The notes beneath the pieces are model-generated. The model did not search any database. It was given only the letters and a program-made list of their open reading frames with translations, and had not been told where the DNA came from. From Candidatus Polarisedimenticolaceae bacterium (GTDB taxonomy: Bacteria > Acidobacteriota > Polarisedimenticolia > Polarisedimenticolales > DASRJG01), in assembly GCA_036275915.1 (NCBI GenBank), contig DASUCV010000020.1, positions 62,001 to 126,000 of the forward strand: a DNA stretch of 64,000 nt, given 5' to 3'. Made by a program: the position numbers and the translations under genes. Below, piece by piece: positions 6,959 through 15,808 of the stretch; position 1 is the stretch's first letter; each line of letters opens with the position of its first letter.

Positions 6959-8437
6959 ATGACGAAGCTCCCCTCCCGCTCGCTCATCTTCCTCGTCGCC
7001 GCCGTCGCGTTCGGCATCGGGACGGTCGCCGCGATGGCGCTTTACGCCAACATCGCGAAGCGCAAGATGGAGGCGGAGAGCACCGTCCTCAAGATCGCCG
7101 ACATCACGGAGACGACGATCGACCCGGCGGAGTGGGGGAAGAACTTTCCCCGCGAGTACGACGGCTACATCCGCACGGCGGACAACGCTCCCGCGAGGTT
7201 CAAGTGGAGCGAGGGCCGGCCGCCGGAGGACGACGCGAATGCAGGGAAGGCCCCGTCCAAGCTCGTCGGCGATCCTCTCTTGACGACGATCTTCGACGGC
7301 TATGCCTTCGCGATCGATTACCGCGAGCGCCGCGGCCACTTCTACATGCTCCTCGATCAGCGCGACACGGAGCGCGTGAAGCAGAAGCCTCAGCCCGGCG
7401 CGTGCCTGAACTGCCACGCGTCGAACGTCGTCGCCTACCGCGAGGTGGGATTGAAGAACGGCGCGGCTGGATCGCTCGCCGACCCGCTCTTCTCCGAGAA
7501 CGGCCGCAAGCAGCTCTTCACGGGATGGGAGCAGGTCAACCATCTTCCCTACGCCGATGCGACCGCGCTCGTGAAGCATCCGATGACCTGCCTCGACTGC
7601 CACGACCCGAAGACGATGGCTCTCAGGGTCACGCGGCCCGCCTTCCTCGAGGGGATCGCGAACCTCGCGGCGTCGTCCGAGCCGGTGCCTCACCTTCCGA
7701 GCATCGAGGAGTGGCGCCGCGGCGACAAGAAGACCCCGTACGATCCGAACACGCTCGCGAGCCGCCAGGAAATGCGCTCGATGGCCTGCGGCCAGTGCCA
7801 CGTCGAGTACTACTTCAAGGGCCCGGAGAAGCGCCTCACCTTCCCGTGGCACAAGGGTCTCAAGGCCGAGGAGATGGAGGCGTACTACGACGAGACCGGG
7901 TGGACCGACTGGACGCACAAGCGATCGGGCGCCCAGGTGCTCAAGGCGCAGCACCCCGAGTTCGAGACGTGGAGTCAGGGGATCCACGCGCGGAGCGGTG
8001 TCGCCTGCGCCGATTGCCACATGCCGTACAAGCGCGAGGGCGCGCTCAAGTACAGCGACCATCAGGTGCAGTCGCCGCTCGCGCACGTCAACCTCTCGTG
8101 CCAGACCTGCCACAACTACACCGAGACCGAGATCCTCTCGCGGGTCGACGCGATCCAGTCCCGGCACAAGGCGATGCTCGACCGGGCGGAGCAGGCGGTC
8201 GTCGATCTCATCAACGCGATCGAGGCGGCGAAGGCGGCGGGCGCGACCGACGCTCAGCTCGCCGCGGCGAGAGCGCTCCAGCGGAAGGCGCAGTGGCGTG
8301 CCGATCTCATGAACGCCGAGAACTCCCTCGGGTTCCACGCGCCCGCGGAGTGCCTGCGCCTTCTCGGCGAGTCGATCGACTACGCCCGGCAGGGAACGAC
8401 CGAGGTGGCGAAGCTACAAATGGCGGCACGTCGATGA
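6959..8437 (+). CDS. nrfA: Ammonia-forming cytochrome c nitrite reductase NrfA, CXXCH variant
   Basis: A 492-residue pentahaem enzyme that reduces nitrite to ammonium in the periplasm. It starts at an ATG with a GAGAGG site, followed by an uncleaved-type signal anchor (about residues 8-29). Haem sites are CLNCH (Cys149), CLDCH (Cys211), CGQCH (Cys277), CADCH (Cys350) and CQTCH (Cys381). The first one, at the catalytic-haem position, is CXXCH instead of the usual CXXCK, so the active haem should be His-attached or distal-open in a different way. Family hallmarks remain: QCHVEYYF, the WHKG lysine region, and the HPEFETWSQGIHARSGVAC segment with the active-site His. It pairs with nrfH upstream. 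Confidence 0.93.
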   Translation: MTKLPSRSLIFLVAAVAFGIGTVAAMALYANIAKRKMEAESTVLKIADITETTIDPAEWGKNFPREYDGYIRTADNAPARFKWSEGRPPEDDANAGKAPSKLVGDPLLTTIFDGYAFAIDYRERRGHFYMLLDQRDTERVKQKPQPGACLNCHASNVVAYREVGLKNGAAGSLADPLFSENGRKQLFTGWEQVNHLPYADATALVKHPMTCLDCHDPKTMALRVTRPAFLEGIANLAASSEPVPHLPSIEEWRRGDKKTPYDPNTLASRQEMRSMACGQCHVEYYFKGPEKRLTFPWHKGLKAEEMEAYYDETGWTDWTHKRSGAQVLKAQHPEFETWSQGIHARSGVACADCHMPYKREGALKYSDHQVQSPLAHVNLSCQTCHNYTETEILSRVDAIQSRHKAMLDRAEQAVVDLINAIEAAKAAGATDAQLAAARALQRKAQWRADLMNAENSLGFHAPAECLRLLGESIDYARQGTTEVAKLQMAARR

Positions 8438-8474
8438 GTTGCGGCGTACGATCTATGCGGCGGAGGGATTGACC

Positions 8475-9143
8475 ATGCATAAATCGTTGATCGCCGTGGG
8501 CACGCTCGTGCTCTCGATCGGTGCCGTTCTCGCGGCGCCGGCGTTCACCGTCACCGAAGATTTCGAAGGGACGGTCGACGACGCCTCGTGGCGGTCGAGC
8601 CCACAGGACCAGATCGTCGCGACCGGCGGAAATCCAGGCGCCTACCTTGATGCCGTGCGTGACTCCGCCGAGCCGGTCATCCTGACGATCCCGGCGCACG
8701 CCGCACATTTTCTCGGCAACTACCGGGGCAAGGTCGTGAGCAACCTCGGGATCGACGTCGCGATCTTCGACGTCGGCATCTCCGCCGACGGGCGGCCGGT
8801 GTCGCTCCATCTGCTGAGCGACATGAACACGCCCGACGACCCGACCGACGATTGCGAGATCGCCGTCGTCAGTACGAAGACCCTCCCCCGCTCCAGCCGT
8901 CAGTGGCGATCGTTCGACTTCAACGTGCCGTCGCTCAGCAACGTCCTCCCGAAGGGCTGGCAGGTCGTGAGCTGCCCCGGCCTCACCGATGACGCCGCCT
9001 GGAACGCGGTCATCACGCACGTGAGCCAGGCGAGCTTCGCCTTCGGCGAGCCCGGCTTCTTCTACTTCGACCAGACCTGGAACATCGGCTACGACAACGC
9101 GCGTATCAGCTTCGGCAAGGGCGCGATCCAGCCGCCGTTCTGA
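8475..9143 (+). CDS. Secreted protein of unknown function
   Basis: A 222-residue protein with a signal peptide (MHKSLIAVGTLVLSIGAVL..., cleavage likely after AAPA). The ATG at 8475 is chosen because GGAGGG lies just upstream. The mature part is beta-rich, starts FTVTEDFEGTVDDASW, and has two well-spaced cysteines (DDCEIAV and VSCPGLTDD). This opening resembles carbohydrate-binding-like jelly-roll domains, but no family is recognised. It lies 37 bases after nrfA and may be read through with it. The next gene overlaps its stop by one base. Confidence 0.7.
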   Translation: MHKSLIAVGTLVLSIGAVLAAPAFTVTEDFEGTVDDASWRSSPQDQIVATGGNPGAYLDAVRDSAEPVILTIPAHAAHFLGNYRGKVVSNLGIDVAIFDVGISADGRPVSLHLLSDMNTPDDPTDDCEIAVVSTKTLPRSSRQWRSFDFNVPSLSNVLPKGWQVVSCPGLTDDAAWNAVITHVSQASFAFGEPGFFYFDQTWNIGYDNARISFGKGAIQPPF

Positions 9144-9949
9144 TGATGCGCACTCTCTCGCTTCTCGTCGCGCTGTCGGTGACGTGCGCGTGCACCGCGA
9201 TCGGTCCGAAGCCGGGCGTGTACGAGGTGAAGACCGTCCCGATGCAGCTTCCGCACGGTGAGCTCCCGATCACGGTCGTCAAGCCTGTCGCCCCGTCACC
9301 GGGCAACGTCATGATCCTCTTCGCCACCGGCGACGCCGGTTGGCTCGGTGCCTCGAAGGGGATCTTCGAGCACATCATCGACCGCGGGTACGCCGCCGCC
9401 GCGTTCAGCTCGCAGCGCGTCGTTTCCAATCTGCGCAAGGCGAAGGAGCTGATCGGGTTCGAGCAGGTCGCGAGCGACGTCGATCTCATCCTCGTCGAAT
9501 CGAAGAAGGCTCTGGGACTGCCCGCGGACGCCCCGGTCATCGTCGCCGGCTTCTCGCGCGGCGCGAACGTCGTCGTCTTCGCCGCGGGGGAGCCCTCGCT
9601 GCGGCGCCACATCGTCGGCGGCGTCGCGCTCGCGCTCACCGCCGAGACCGACTACGTGAAGCCGCCCGCCGGCGCGCACCTTCCCCCCTCGATCGAGCTC
9701 GACGACAAGGGCCGCATGCGGACCTATCCCGCGCTCGCCCGCCTCGGGGACACCCCGATCGCGGTCATCCAATCGGCGGGCGACAGCTACGTGCCGGCCG
9801 ACGAATCGCGGAAGCTCTTCGGCCCCAACACCGACACGCGCCGCCTCTACGAGGTGAAGGCGACGAGCCACGGGTTCAGCGGCGGCCGCGACGAGATGCT
9901 GAAGGACCTGGACGAGGCGCTCGACTGGATCGTTGCGAAAAAGCCGTAA
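9143..9949 (+). CDS. VirJ/AcvB-like alpha/beta hydrolase, exported
   Basis: A 268-residue protein. An N-terminal hydrophobic signal ends in a Cys-rich stretch (TCACTAIG), which may be a lipoprotein or ordinary export signal. The body matches the VirJ domain: the FATGDAGW motif and the nucleophile elbow VAGFSRGANVV (G-x-S-x-G) are present, with a late Asp/His region (SAGDSYVPAD and TSHGFSGG). VirJ/AcvB relatives act in the periplasm; some cleave aminoacylated phosphatidylglycerol. The actual substrate here is not known. The stop of the preceding gene overlaps the ATG (TGATG). Convergent with the kinase gene, 6 bases apart. Confidence 0.82.
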   Translation: MMRTLSLLVALSVTCACTAIGPKPGVYEVKTVPMQLPHGELPITVVKPVAPSPGNVMILFATGDAGWLGASKGIFEHIIDRGYAAAAFSSQRVVSNLRKAKELIGFEQVASDVDLILVESKKALGLPADAPVIVAGFSRGANVVVFAAGEPSLRRHIVGGVALALTAETDYVKPPAGAHLPPSIELDDKGRMRTYPALARLGDTPIAVIQSAGDSYVPADESRKLFGPNTDTRRLYEVKATSHGFSGGRDEMLKDLDEALDWIVAKKP

Positions 9950-9955
9950 GTTCGC

Positions 9956-12496
9956 TCAGCGCAAGCCCTCGACCACATAGACATCGCTCAGCAACTTGTT
10001 GGTGCCGAGCGCCCAGTGTTTCCCATCGGGCGTGACGACCGCGGTCGCGAATCGCATCCCCGCAGGATCGGTCGGCGACAGGGTCATGAGCGGCGTCCGC
10101 CGCCCGGTCGCGAGCTCGAGCCGTGCGATCTGGATCGGCAGCGCGAGTCCGGAGACGAAGAGGGAAGCGCCGTCCGCCGCCCAGGCGACCGGGTACTCGC
10201 CGGGAAGCAGCCCGGGAATCGGAAGAGCCGCGCTTCCGTCCAGCGGTAGGCGCACCGGCGTGCCATCGGCGGCCTGGAAGATGGCCATACGCCCGTCGGG
10301 CGAGACTGGAGCTCCGGAGAAGAACGTCCAGGAAATTCCGGGCGCGCCGAAGGCACGACACGCGCCGCTCTCGAGATCGCATACGAATGCGTGGGACGGC
10401 TCGCCGGGCTTGCGGCCGGTGACGACAAAATGCTTGCCGTCGGGGAGCCACGTCGCGATCGATTCGTAGCTCACGTCGTCGGGATTGGGAATCGTCCGCG
10501 GCCCGCCGATCCCGAGAGGAACGACCGTGAGCGTTTTGTAGTTCTCGACCGAGAGCAGGGCCGCCGAGCCGTCATGGGAGATGGTGTTTGCCTCGCCGAT
10601 CGCAAGGCGGGACGCGCCCGGACGATCCGAGCGCAAGGCGTACGTCACGTAGATCTTGGCGACCTGGTCGGTCACGAGAGCCGTCCGGCCGTCCGAGGAG
10701 ATCGCCCGGACGATCGAGGTTTCACCCGGCACGATGAGGGGACGTGGCTCGCGGTCGCCTTCCAGGAGCGCGAGCCCCTCGCGCTGGGCATGTTGCACGG
10801 CGAGGAGGAGCCGCCCGTCCGCGGCGATGTCGAGCAGCTCGTCGAATCCCGGCGCGATGTAGACGGCGCGCCGGTGGCCACCGAGGTCAACGGCCCAGAT
10901 TCCGCTCCGCAGCTCCGCATCGATGCCGCTGAACCAGACTTCGCGGCCGCCCGGCGCCCACGCCACACCCTGAATGGCGCCGAAGTCCTTCAAGAGCGAC
11001 GTCTTCTTCCCCGCGCGATCGACGACCGCGAGACCTCCTTGGTTGTCCCCCCAGTTGATGTGGTCCACGTAGGCGACCATGGCCCCGTCCGCGGAGATGC
11101 GGACCGAGTCGAAATAGCCGTTGGTCTTGTCGAGCACTTTGCCGACGGGGTACTCGAGCTGGTCGGTCCCGCCGGGGACCGCGTGCACGATCGCGAGATC
11201 GGACCCATCCGGCGACCAGTCCGCCGAGCGGACGCTCTCGACGACCTCGCGCGGGCTTCCGCCGAGCAGGGACGCCCGCGCGAGCGTTCCCGTTCCCATC
11301 CAACCGCGATAGTTCAGGCCGAGCGCAATCGCCAGCTCGCCGGACTTCGACACCGAGAGGAGCTCCCCCGGCGGCAGCGCGATCGGCGCCGTCTCCGGCG
11401 AATCGGTGCGCGCCATGTAGAGCTTGACCGGTGGTCCGCCCCATCCCGCGCCGAAAACGATGGTGCGGCCGTCGGCGGTGAAGCGGCCGGTGCGCACCAT
11501 GCCGCGCGAATTGGTGAGTCGATGGAATCTGACCGGCGCGCTCTCGGCGACCGCGGAGCCGCGGTGCGCGATCCACCAGCCGCCGCCGAGACCGGCGACC
11601 GCGACGACGAGCGCCGCGATCGGTAAGACGTAGCTGCGCGTCGGCGCCGGAGCAGGAGATTCTTCCGTTTTTTCGTCGAGGAGGAGCGCGGCGTCCCCCG
11701 CATCGCGCAGGCGCTTGCGCACGTCCTTCTCGAGACAGCGGCGGAGGAGGCGTCTCACCGACTGAGGGGTCGAGGCCGGAAGCTTCGTCCAATCCGGCTC
11801 GCCGGTCACGACCGCGGCGAGGACGTCGGTGATCGTCGGCCCGTCGAACGCCTTCGTCCCCGAGAGCATCTCGTAGAGAAGACAGCCGAACGCCCACAGG
11901 TCGCTCCGCCGGTCGACGCTCTGGCCGCGCGCCTGCTCGGGGCTCATGTACGACGCCGTGCCGAGGATGATCCCCGCCTGCGTTCCCGCCGACGTCACGG
12001 TCGCGGAATGCACGGAGGCGGGCGCCGCCGTCTCGAGCGCCTTCGCGAGGCCGAAGTCGAGGACCTTGATCTGTCCTTCGGGCGTGCGTCTCACGTTGGC
12101 GGGTTTGAGATCCCGATGGACGACGCCGTGGTCGTGCGCCGCCTCGAGCGCGCTCGCGACCTGCTTCGCCGCGTCCACGGCCTCGCCCTGCGGAAGCGGG
12201 CCGTGCAGGTCCTCTCCGCGGACGAGCTCCATCGCCAGGAAGCGGAGGCCGTCGACCGCATGGAACCCATGGATGGTCGCGATGTTCGGGTGATTGAGCG
12301 ACGCGAGGAGCTTCGCCTCGCGCTCGAAGCGCGCGAGACGCTCCGGATCTTGCGCGAAGGCCGCCGGCAGGACCTTGATCGCGACCTCCCGGTCGAGGGT
12401 CGTGTCGGTCGCGCGCCAGACCTCGCCCATTCCCCCTTCGCCGATCTTCTCTTCGAGACGGAAATGGAGGAGGGATCGGCCGGGGCTCAGCGACAT
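9956..12496 (-). CDS. PknB-type Ser/Thr protein kinase with C-terminal beta-propeller
   Basis: An 846-residue membrane kinase. The kinase domain (about 12-275) has the glycine loop IGEGGMGEV, VAIK (Lys41), HRDLKPAN, DFGLAKA and the APE-equivalent SYMSPEQARG; all catalytic residues are present. One membrane segment lies at about 288-310. The remaining 530 residues form a TolB/WD40-like propeller with repeated SPDG/SADG blade motifs, placed outside the cytoplasm as a probable sensor or scaffold. This architecture is very common in Acidobacteriota. It shares a 41-base divergent upstream region with an ABC exporter, which may make the exporter a functional neighbour. Confidence 0.92.
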   Translation of the reverse strand: MSLSPGRSLLHFRLEEKIGEGGMGEVWRATDTTLDREVAIKVLPAAFAQDPERLARFEREAKLLASLNHPNIATIHGFHAVDGLRFLAMELVRGEDLHGPLPQGEAVDAAKQVASALEAAHDHGVVHRDLKPANVRRTPEGQIKVLDFGLAKALETAAPASVHSATVTSAGTQAGIILGTASYMSPEQARGQSVDRRSDLWAFGCLLYEMLSGTKAFDGPTITDVLAAVVTGEPDWTKLPASTPQSVRRLLRRCLEKDVRKRLRDAGDAALLLDEKTEESPAPAPTRSYVLPIAALVVAVAGLGGGWWIAHRGSAVAESAPVRFHRLTNSRGMVRTGRFTADGRTIVFGAGWGGPPVKLYMARTDSPETAPIALPPGELLSVSKSGELAIALGLNYRGWMGTGTLARASLLGGSPREVVESVRSADWSPDGSDLAIVHAVPGGTDQLEYPVGKVLDKTNGYFDSVRISADGAMVAYVDHINWGDNQGGLAVVDRAGKKTSLLKDFGAIQGVAWAPGGREVWFSGIDAELRSGIWAVDLGGHRRAVYIAPGFDELLDIAADGRLLLAVQHAQREGLALLEGDREPRPLIVPGETSIVRAISSDGRTALVTDQVAKIYVTYALRSDRPGASRLAIGEANTISHDGSAALLSVENYKTLTVVPLGIGGPRTIPNPDDVSYESIATWLPDGKHFVVTGRKPGEPSHAFVCDLESGACRAFGAPGISWTFFSGAPVSPDGRMAIFQAADGTPVRLPLDGSAALPIPGLLPGEYPVAWAADGASLFVSGLALPIQIARLELATGRRTPLMTLSPTDPAGMRFATAVVTPDGKHWALGTNKLLSDVYVVEGLR

Positions 12497-12506
12497 GGCG
12501 GCCGCG

Positions 12507-12514
12507 AGTATACT
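12507..12514. promoter_or_regulatory. Palindromic -10 element AGTATACT between divergent genes
   Basis: AGTATACT is its own reverse complement and provides a TATACT hexamer on either strand, in the 41-base gap between the kinase and ABC exporter starts. Neither direction has a clear -35. It could serve both genes, so they might be expressed in competition. Confidence 0.3.
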
Positions 12515-12537
12515 TTTCGTCTTTCACGGGCGAGGGC

Positions 12538-14328
12538 ATGACGTTCCACTTCAACTACGGCGACGCGCCGAAAGGCGTGAAGCTCCGGCGCCAGGACATG
12601 GTGCGGATCGGCCGTTATCTACTGCCGGCGTGGCGGACGTCTCTCCTCATCCTGGTCTGCATCGCGGTGACGTCGGTCCTGGGCCTCGTGCCGCCCCTCC
12701 TCATCCGCGAGATCATCGACCATGCGATCCCGGAGAAGAACGGGCGGCTCCTGAACCAGCTCGTCGCCCTCATGATCGGGCTGCCCCTCCTTTCGGGGTT
12801 CATCGGCGTCGGGCAGAACTATCTCGTGACGAAGATGGGCCAGGCGGTGATGTTCGATCTGCGGAACGAGATGTACGCCCGCCTCCTCCGCCAATCGCTC
12901 CGGTTTTTCACCAACACGAAGTCGGGCGAGATCCTCTCGCGGATCCAGAACGACGTCGGTGGAGTCCAAGGGGTCGTCACCGGCACGCTCGTCTCTCTCG
13001 TCACGAACTCCCTGATGGCGCTCACGACCCTCGTCGTGATCTTCCGCATCGACTGGAAGCTGTCGCTCATCGCGACCGCGGTGCTGCCGCTCTTCATCCT
13101 CCCGACTCGGACGGTCGGTAAGATCAGGAAGCGCCTCTCGACCGAGACCTCCGAGAGACTCGCCGAGATGACCGCGTACATTCAGGAAGCGCTCTCGGTG
13201 AGCGGCTATCTCCTCGTGCGCCTCTTCGGCGCGAAGGAGTACGAGAGGACGCGGTTTCGCGACAAAGCCGCGGCGGTCCGCGACCTCGAGATCCGTCAGA
13301 GCATGGCCGGCCGCTGGTTCCTGATGTGGATCCTCATGTTCGCGAGCATCGGCCCCGCCTTGATCTATTTGGTCGGCGGGCACGAGGCGATCACGGGAGA
13401 CCTGACGATCGGGACGATCGTCGCGTTCGTGGCCTATCTCGGCCGTCTCTACATGCCGGTCTCTGCGCTCGTCAACGTCCACGTCGACGTCATGACGGCG
13501 GTCGCGAAGTTCCAGCGGGTGTTCGAGTACCTCGACCTGCCGATCGAGATCGACGAGCCGGCGCAGCCGGTTGCGATCGCCGAGCCTCGCGGCGCCCTCC
13601 GCTTCGAGGACGTCTCGATGGGGTATGCCCCCGGCGCGCCCCTGGTCGTCGAGAACATCTCGTTCGAGGCCGCACCCGGAAAGATGGTCGCGCTCGTCGG
13701 GCCGAGCGGGTCGGGTAAGACCTCCATCACGTACCTCGCGACCCGCCTTTACGACCCGGCGCACGGCCGGATCACCTTCGACGGGATCGACCTGCGCGAG
13801 CTGTCGCTCGACGACCTGGCCCGCTGGACCGCGAAAGTGACCCAGGAGACGACCCTCTTCAACGCGTCGATCGCCGAAAACCTCCGCTACGCCCGTCCCG
13901 GCGCGACGCAGGACGATCTCGAGCGCGCGTCCCGGCTCGCACAGATCCACGAGGTGATCGCCGCGTTACCGGAAGGTTACGAGACCAAGGTCGGCGAGCG
14001 GGGGTACAAGCTGTCGGGGGGCGAGAAGCAGCGCCTCGCGATCGCCCGGGTCCTCCTCCGTGACCCGCGCCTCCTCATCCTCGACGAGGCGACCTCGTCC
14101 CTCGACTCCCGCTCCGAGGCTCTCATCCAGGAAGCGCTCGAGCCGCTCCTCGCCGGGCGCACGAGCCTCGTCATCGCGCACCGGCTGAGCACGATCCTCC
14201 GTGCCGACGAGATCCTCGTCCTCGAGAAGGGACGCATCGTCGAGCGCGGGACGCACAGCGAGCTGCTCGCGAAGAGCGGTCTCTACGCGCGCCTCTACGA
14301 AGAGCAGTTCCGCGGAGCGATCGCGTAG
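12538..14328 (+). CDS. ABC exporter half-transporter (MsbA/multidrug type)
   Basis: A 596-residue fused permease-ATPase. Six membrane segments occupy about residues 25-325. The nucleotide-binding domain has Walker A GPSGSGKTS, the Q-loop in TQETTLF, signature LSGGEKQRLAIAR, Walker B LLILDEATSSLD and the switch His in VIAHRLST. It should work as a homodimer in the inner membrane, exporting lipids or hydrophobic compounds. The substrate cannot be read from the sequence. It is divergent from the propeller kinase. Confidence 0.9.
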   Translation: MTFHFNYGDAPKGVKLRRQDMVRIGRYLLPAWRTSLLILVCIAVTSVLGLVPPLLIREIIDHAIPEKNGRLLNQLVALMIGLPLLSGFIGVGQNYLVTKMGQAVMFDLRNEMYARLLRQSLRFFTNTKSGEILSRIQNDVGGVQGVVTGTLVSLVTNSLMALTTLVVIFRIDWKLSLIATAVLPLFILPTRTVGKIRKRLSTETSERLAEMTAYIQEALSVSGYLLVRLFGAKEYERTRFRDKAAAVRDLEIRQSMAGRWFLMWILMFASIGPALIYLVGGHEAITGDLTIGTIVAFVAYLGRLYMPVSALVNVHVDVMTAVAKFQRVFEYLDLPIEIDEPAQPVAIAEPRGALRFEDVSMGYAPGAPLVVENISFEAAPGKMVALVGPSGSGKTSITYLATRLYDPAHGRITFDGIDLRELSLDDLARWTAKVTQETTLFNASIAENLRYARPGATQDDLERASRLAQIHEVIAALPEGYETKVGERGYKLSGGEKQRLAIARVLLRDPRLLILDEATSSLDSRSEALIQEALEPLLAGRTSLVIAHRLSTILRADEILVLEKGRIVERGTHSELLAKSGLYARLYEEQFRGAIA

Positions 14329-14691
14329 AAATTCACCGGGCTCCGGTGCGCCTCGCCGCCACTTTTCGGAAACTGCGTAGGGCCGACACGGAGGCGTGTG
14401 CGTTTTGCCTAGGTGAACGCTAGGGAAACCGCGTAGATCTCGCGCACGTCATTCCTACTGCGCTGTCAATCCTCTCAGGTGATCCCGCCGAACGATGTCG
14501 GGAAAACCATGTCGCGTTTGCCCGATCGAGCAACTCCGATCGCGATGCGAACGAAGCGAAGCTCGAATCGCGCGGCAAATTCGATGACTGCAAGTACACC
14601 GCAAGCTTGAGCGTTTCTGGCATCTCTATGGCTTAGGGAAATCCCCTTCTCACGTTAACGAACTCTCACCGCGGGATTGGGGAAACTGCAG
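14329..14691 (+). other. Long upstream region of first fn3 paralogue
   Basis: This 363-base region has no convincing gene. It holds two near-identical 13-base boxes, GGAAACTGCGTAG (14368-14380) and GGAAACCGCGTAG (14424-14436). A CACGTCATTCCT box at 14445-14456 recurs upstream of the next paralogue. A -24/-12 element sits at 14618. The boxes lie 160-250 bases upstream of that element, where a sigma-54 activator could bind. Confidence 0.4.
14618..14633 (+). promoter_or_regulatory. Sigma-54-like -24/-12 element
   Basis: TGGCATCTCTATGGCT has GG and GC with exactly 10 bases between them and keeps TGGCA at -24. The -12 box reads TGGCT instead of TTGCW. The same element, in the same place, precedes the paralogue downstream. 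Confidence 0.5.
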
Positions 14692-15120
14692 ATGAAACTC
14701 GATGTTGGCGGGGCCCTACGGGGCTCGCTGGCGCTACTCTTCGCGCTGGCGGGCATTTCTGGAGCGACGGCCGGTGAGTGCATCCCGGATCTGACGCATT
14801 ACACGGCGACACCGACGATCAGCTGGGCCGGCGCGGACGCGAGCACGGCCGGGTACAAGGTCTATTGGAAGCGCGCGGAGGATGTCGCATGGCGCGGCGT
14901 GATCGACCTTCCCGTGTGGCCCGGCGATGATGTCTCGAGTCCGGTCCATCCGGGCATCACCGAGTCTTTCCCGCTCCAACGGCTGATTCCCGACGTCGAC
15001 CAGGGACTCCTCGTCGACGTTCAGGTGACGGCGTACAACGCTGCCCGTGTCGAGGGCAAGCCGTCGACGATTCTCCGTCTCTGCATGCCGCAGGTCTGGA
15101 GGAGCGGGCCGTACCGTTAA
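14692..15120 (+). CDS. Small secreted fibronectin-III-like protein, copy 1
   Basis: A 142-residue protein. The ATG at 14692 is preferred over the in-frame TTG at 14677 because GGGGAAA lies at ribosome-site distance and because the signal peptide (ending near ATAGEC) then starts correctly. The mature part is one fn3-like domain with the strand YKVYWKRAEDVAWRG and a C-terminal LRLCMPQ. Two cysteines (GECIPDL and RLCMPQ) could form a disulfide linking the domain ends. The function is unknown. It is a tandem paralogue of the gene at 15370, with shared upstream control sequences, and likely depends on sigma-54. Confidence 0.75.
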   Translation: MKLDVGGALRGSLALLFALAGISGATAGECIPDLTHYTATPTISWAGADASTAGYKVYWKRAEDVAWRGVIDLPVWPGDDVSSPVHPGITESFPLQRLIPDVDQGLLVDVQVTAYNAARVEGKPSTILRLCMPQVWRSGPYR

Positions 15121-15299
15121 GAGCTCGTAAACGGTTTCACGTCATTCCTGCCCCGCGTATCCGTTGTTCACGGCGCATCGATTCATCCATCGCGATTCGA
15201 CCGTGTGCGCGCGCGTCGATCGTGAACGTTCGACGCACGCGTCCCGAGGATTAGCGCGGCGCCACGCGATTGCACATTCACCGCAGCGCGACGCGCCTC

Positions 15300-15315
15300 T
15301 GGCACCTCAACAGCT
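15300..15315 (+). promoter_or_regulatory. Sigma-54-like -24/-12 element
   Basis: TGGCACCTCAACAGCT has GG-N10-GC spacing and the full TGGCAC -24 box. It lies 54 bases before the ATG, as in the upstream paralogue. The surrounding sequence (TCTGGCA, GTTAACGA) is conserved between the two copies. Confidence 0.5.
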
Positions 15316-15369
15316 AAGGCGAACCCCCGTCCTTCGTTAACGACTCTTTCAAGGAACCGGGGGAAAACC

Positions 15370-15801
15370 ATGAGGCAGAAGAATCGCGGCGTCCGTCGAT
15401 GCTCGCTGGCGCTTGTCGTCGCGCTGGCGAGCATCTCCCTCGCAAGAGCGGGAGCTTGCACTCCGGACCTGACTCATTACACGCCGACTCCGACCCTGAC
15501 ATGGTCGGAGAGCGACCTGGCCGACACCGCCGGATTCCGCGTCTACTGGAAGCGCGCCGAGGACACGCTCTGGCGCGGGTCGATCGACATCCCGGCGTGG
15601 CAGGGCGATTCCATGTCCGGCGCGGTATGGCCCGGGATGACCGAGCCGTGGCCTCTCCAACGTTTGGTTCCGGACACGGAGCAAGGCCTGCTCGTCGACA
15701 TCCAGGTCGCCGCCTACAACACGTCGAAGGTGCTCGGGACACCGTCGACGATCCTGCGGCTCTGCATGCCGCAGATCTGGGCCGGCGGCCACTACCAGTA
15801 A
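15370..15801 (+). CDS. Small secreted fibronectin-III-like protein, copy 2
   Basis: A 143-residue paralogue of the preceding protein, colinear along its whole length. Shared segments include CTPDLTHYTPTPTLTWS (CIPDLTHYTATPTISWA in copy 1), VYWKRAED and STILRLCMPQ. The signal peptide ends near ARAGAC. The ATG is preceded by GGGGGAAAA. It is a single fn3-like domain with terminal cysteines and no catalytic features. The duplication includes the control region, so both copies are probably expressed together. Function unknown; a surface or matrix component is the simplest guess. Confidence 0.75.
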   Translation: MRQKNRGVRRCSLALVVALASISLARAGACTPDLTHYTPTPTLTWSESDLADTAGFRVYWKRAEDTLWRGSIDIPAWQGDSMSGAVWPGMTEPWPLQRLVPDTEQGLLVDIQVAAYNTSKVLGTPSTILRLCMPQIWAGGHYQ

Positions 15802-15808
15802 CGATCCC

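Noticed and set aside
15121-15369. Possible gene between the fn3 paralogues
   Set aside because: Only short frames without ribosome sites; conserved blocks match the control region of copy 1.
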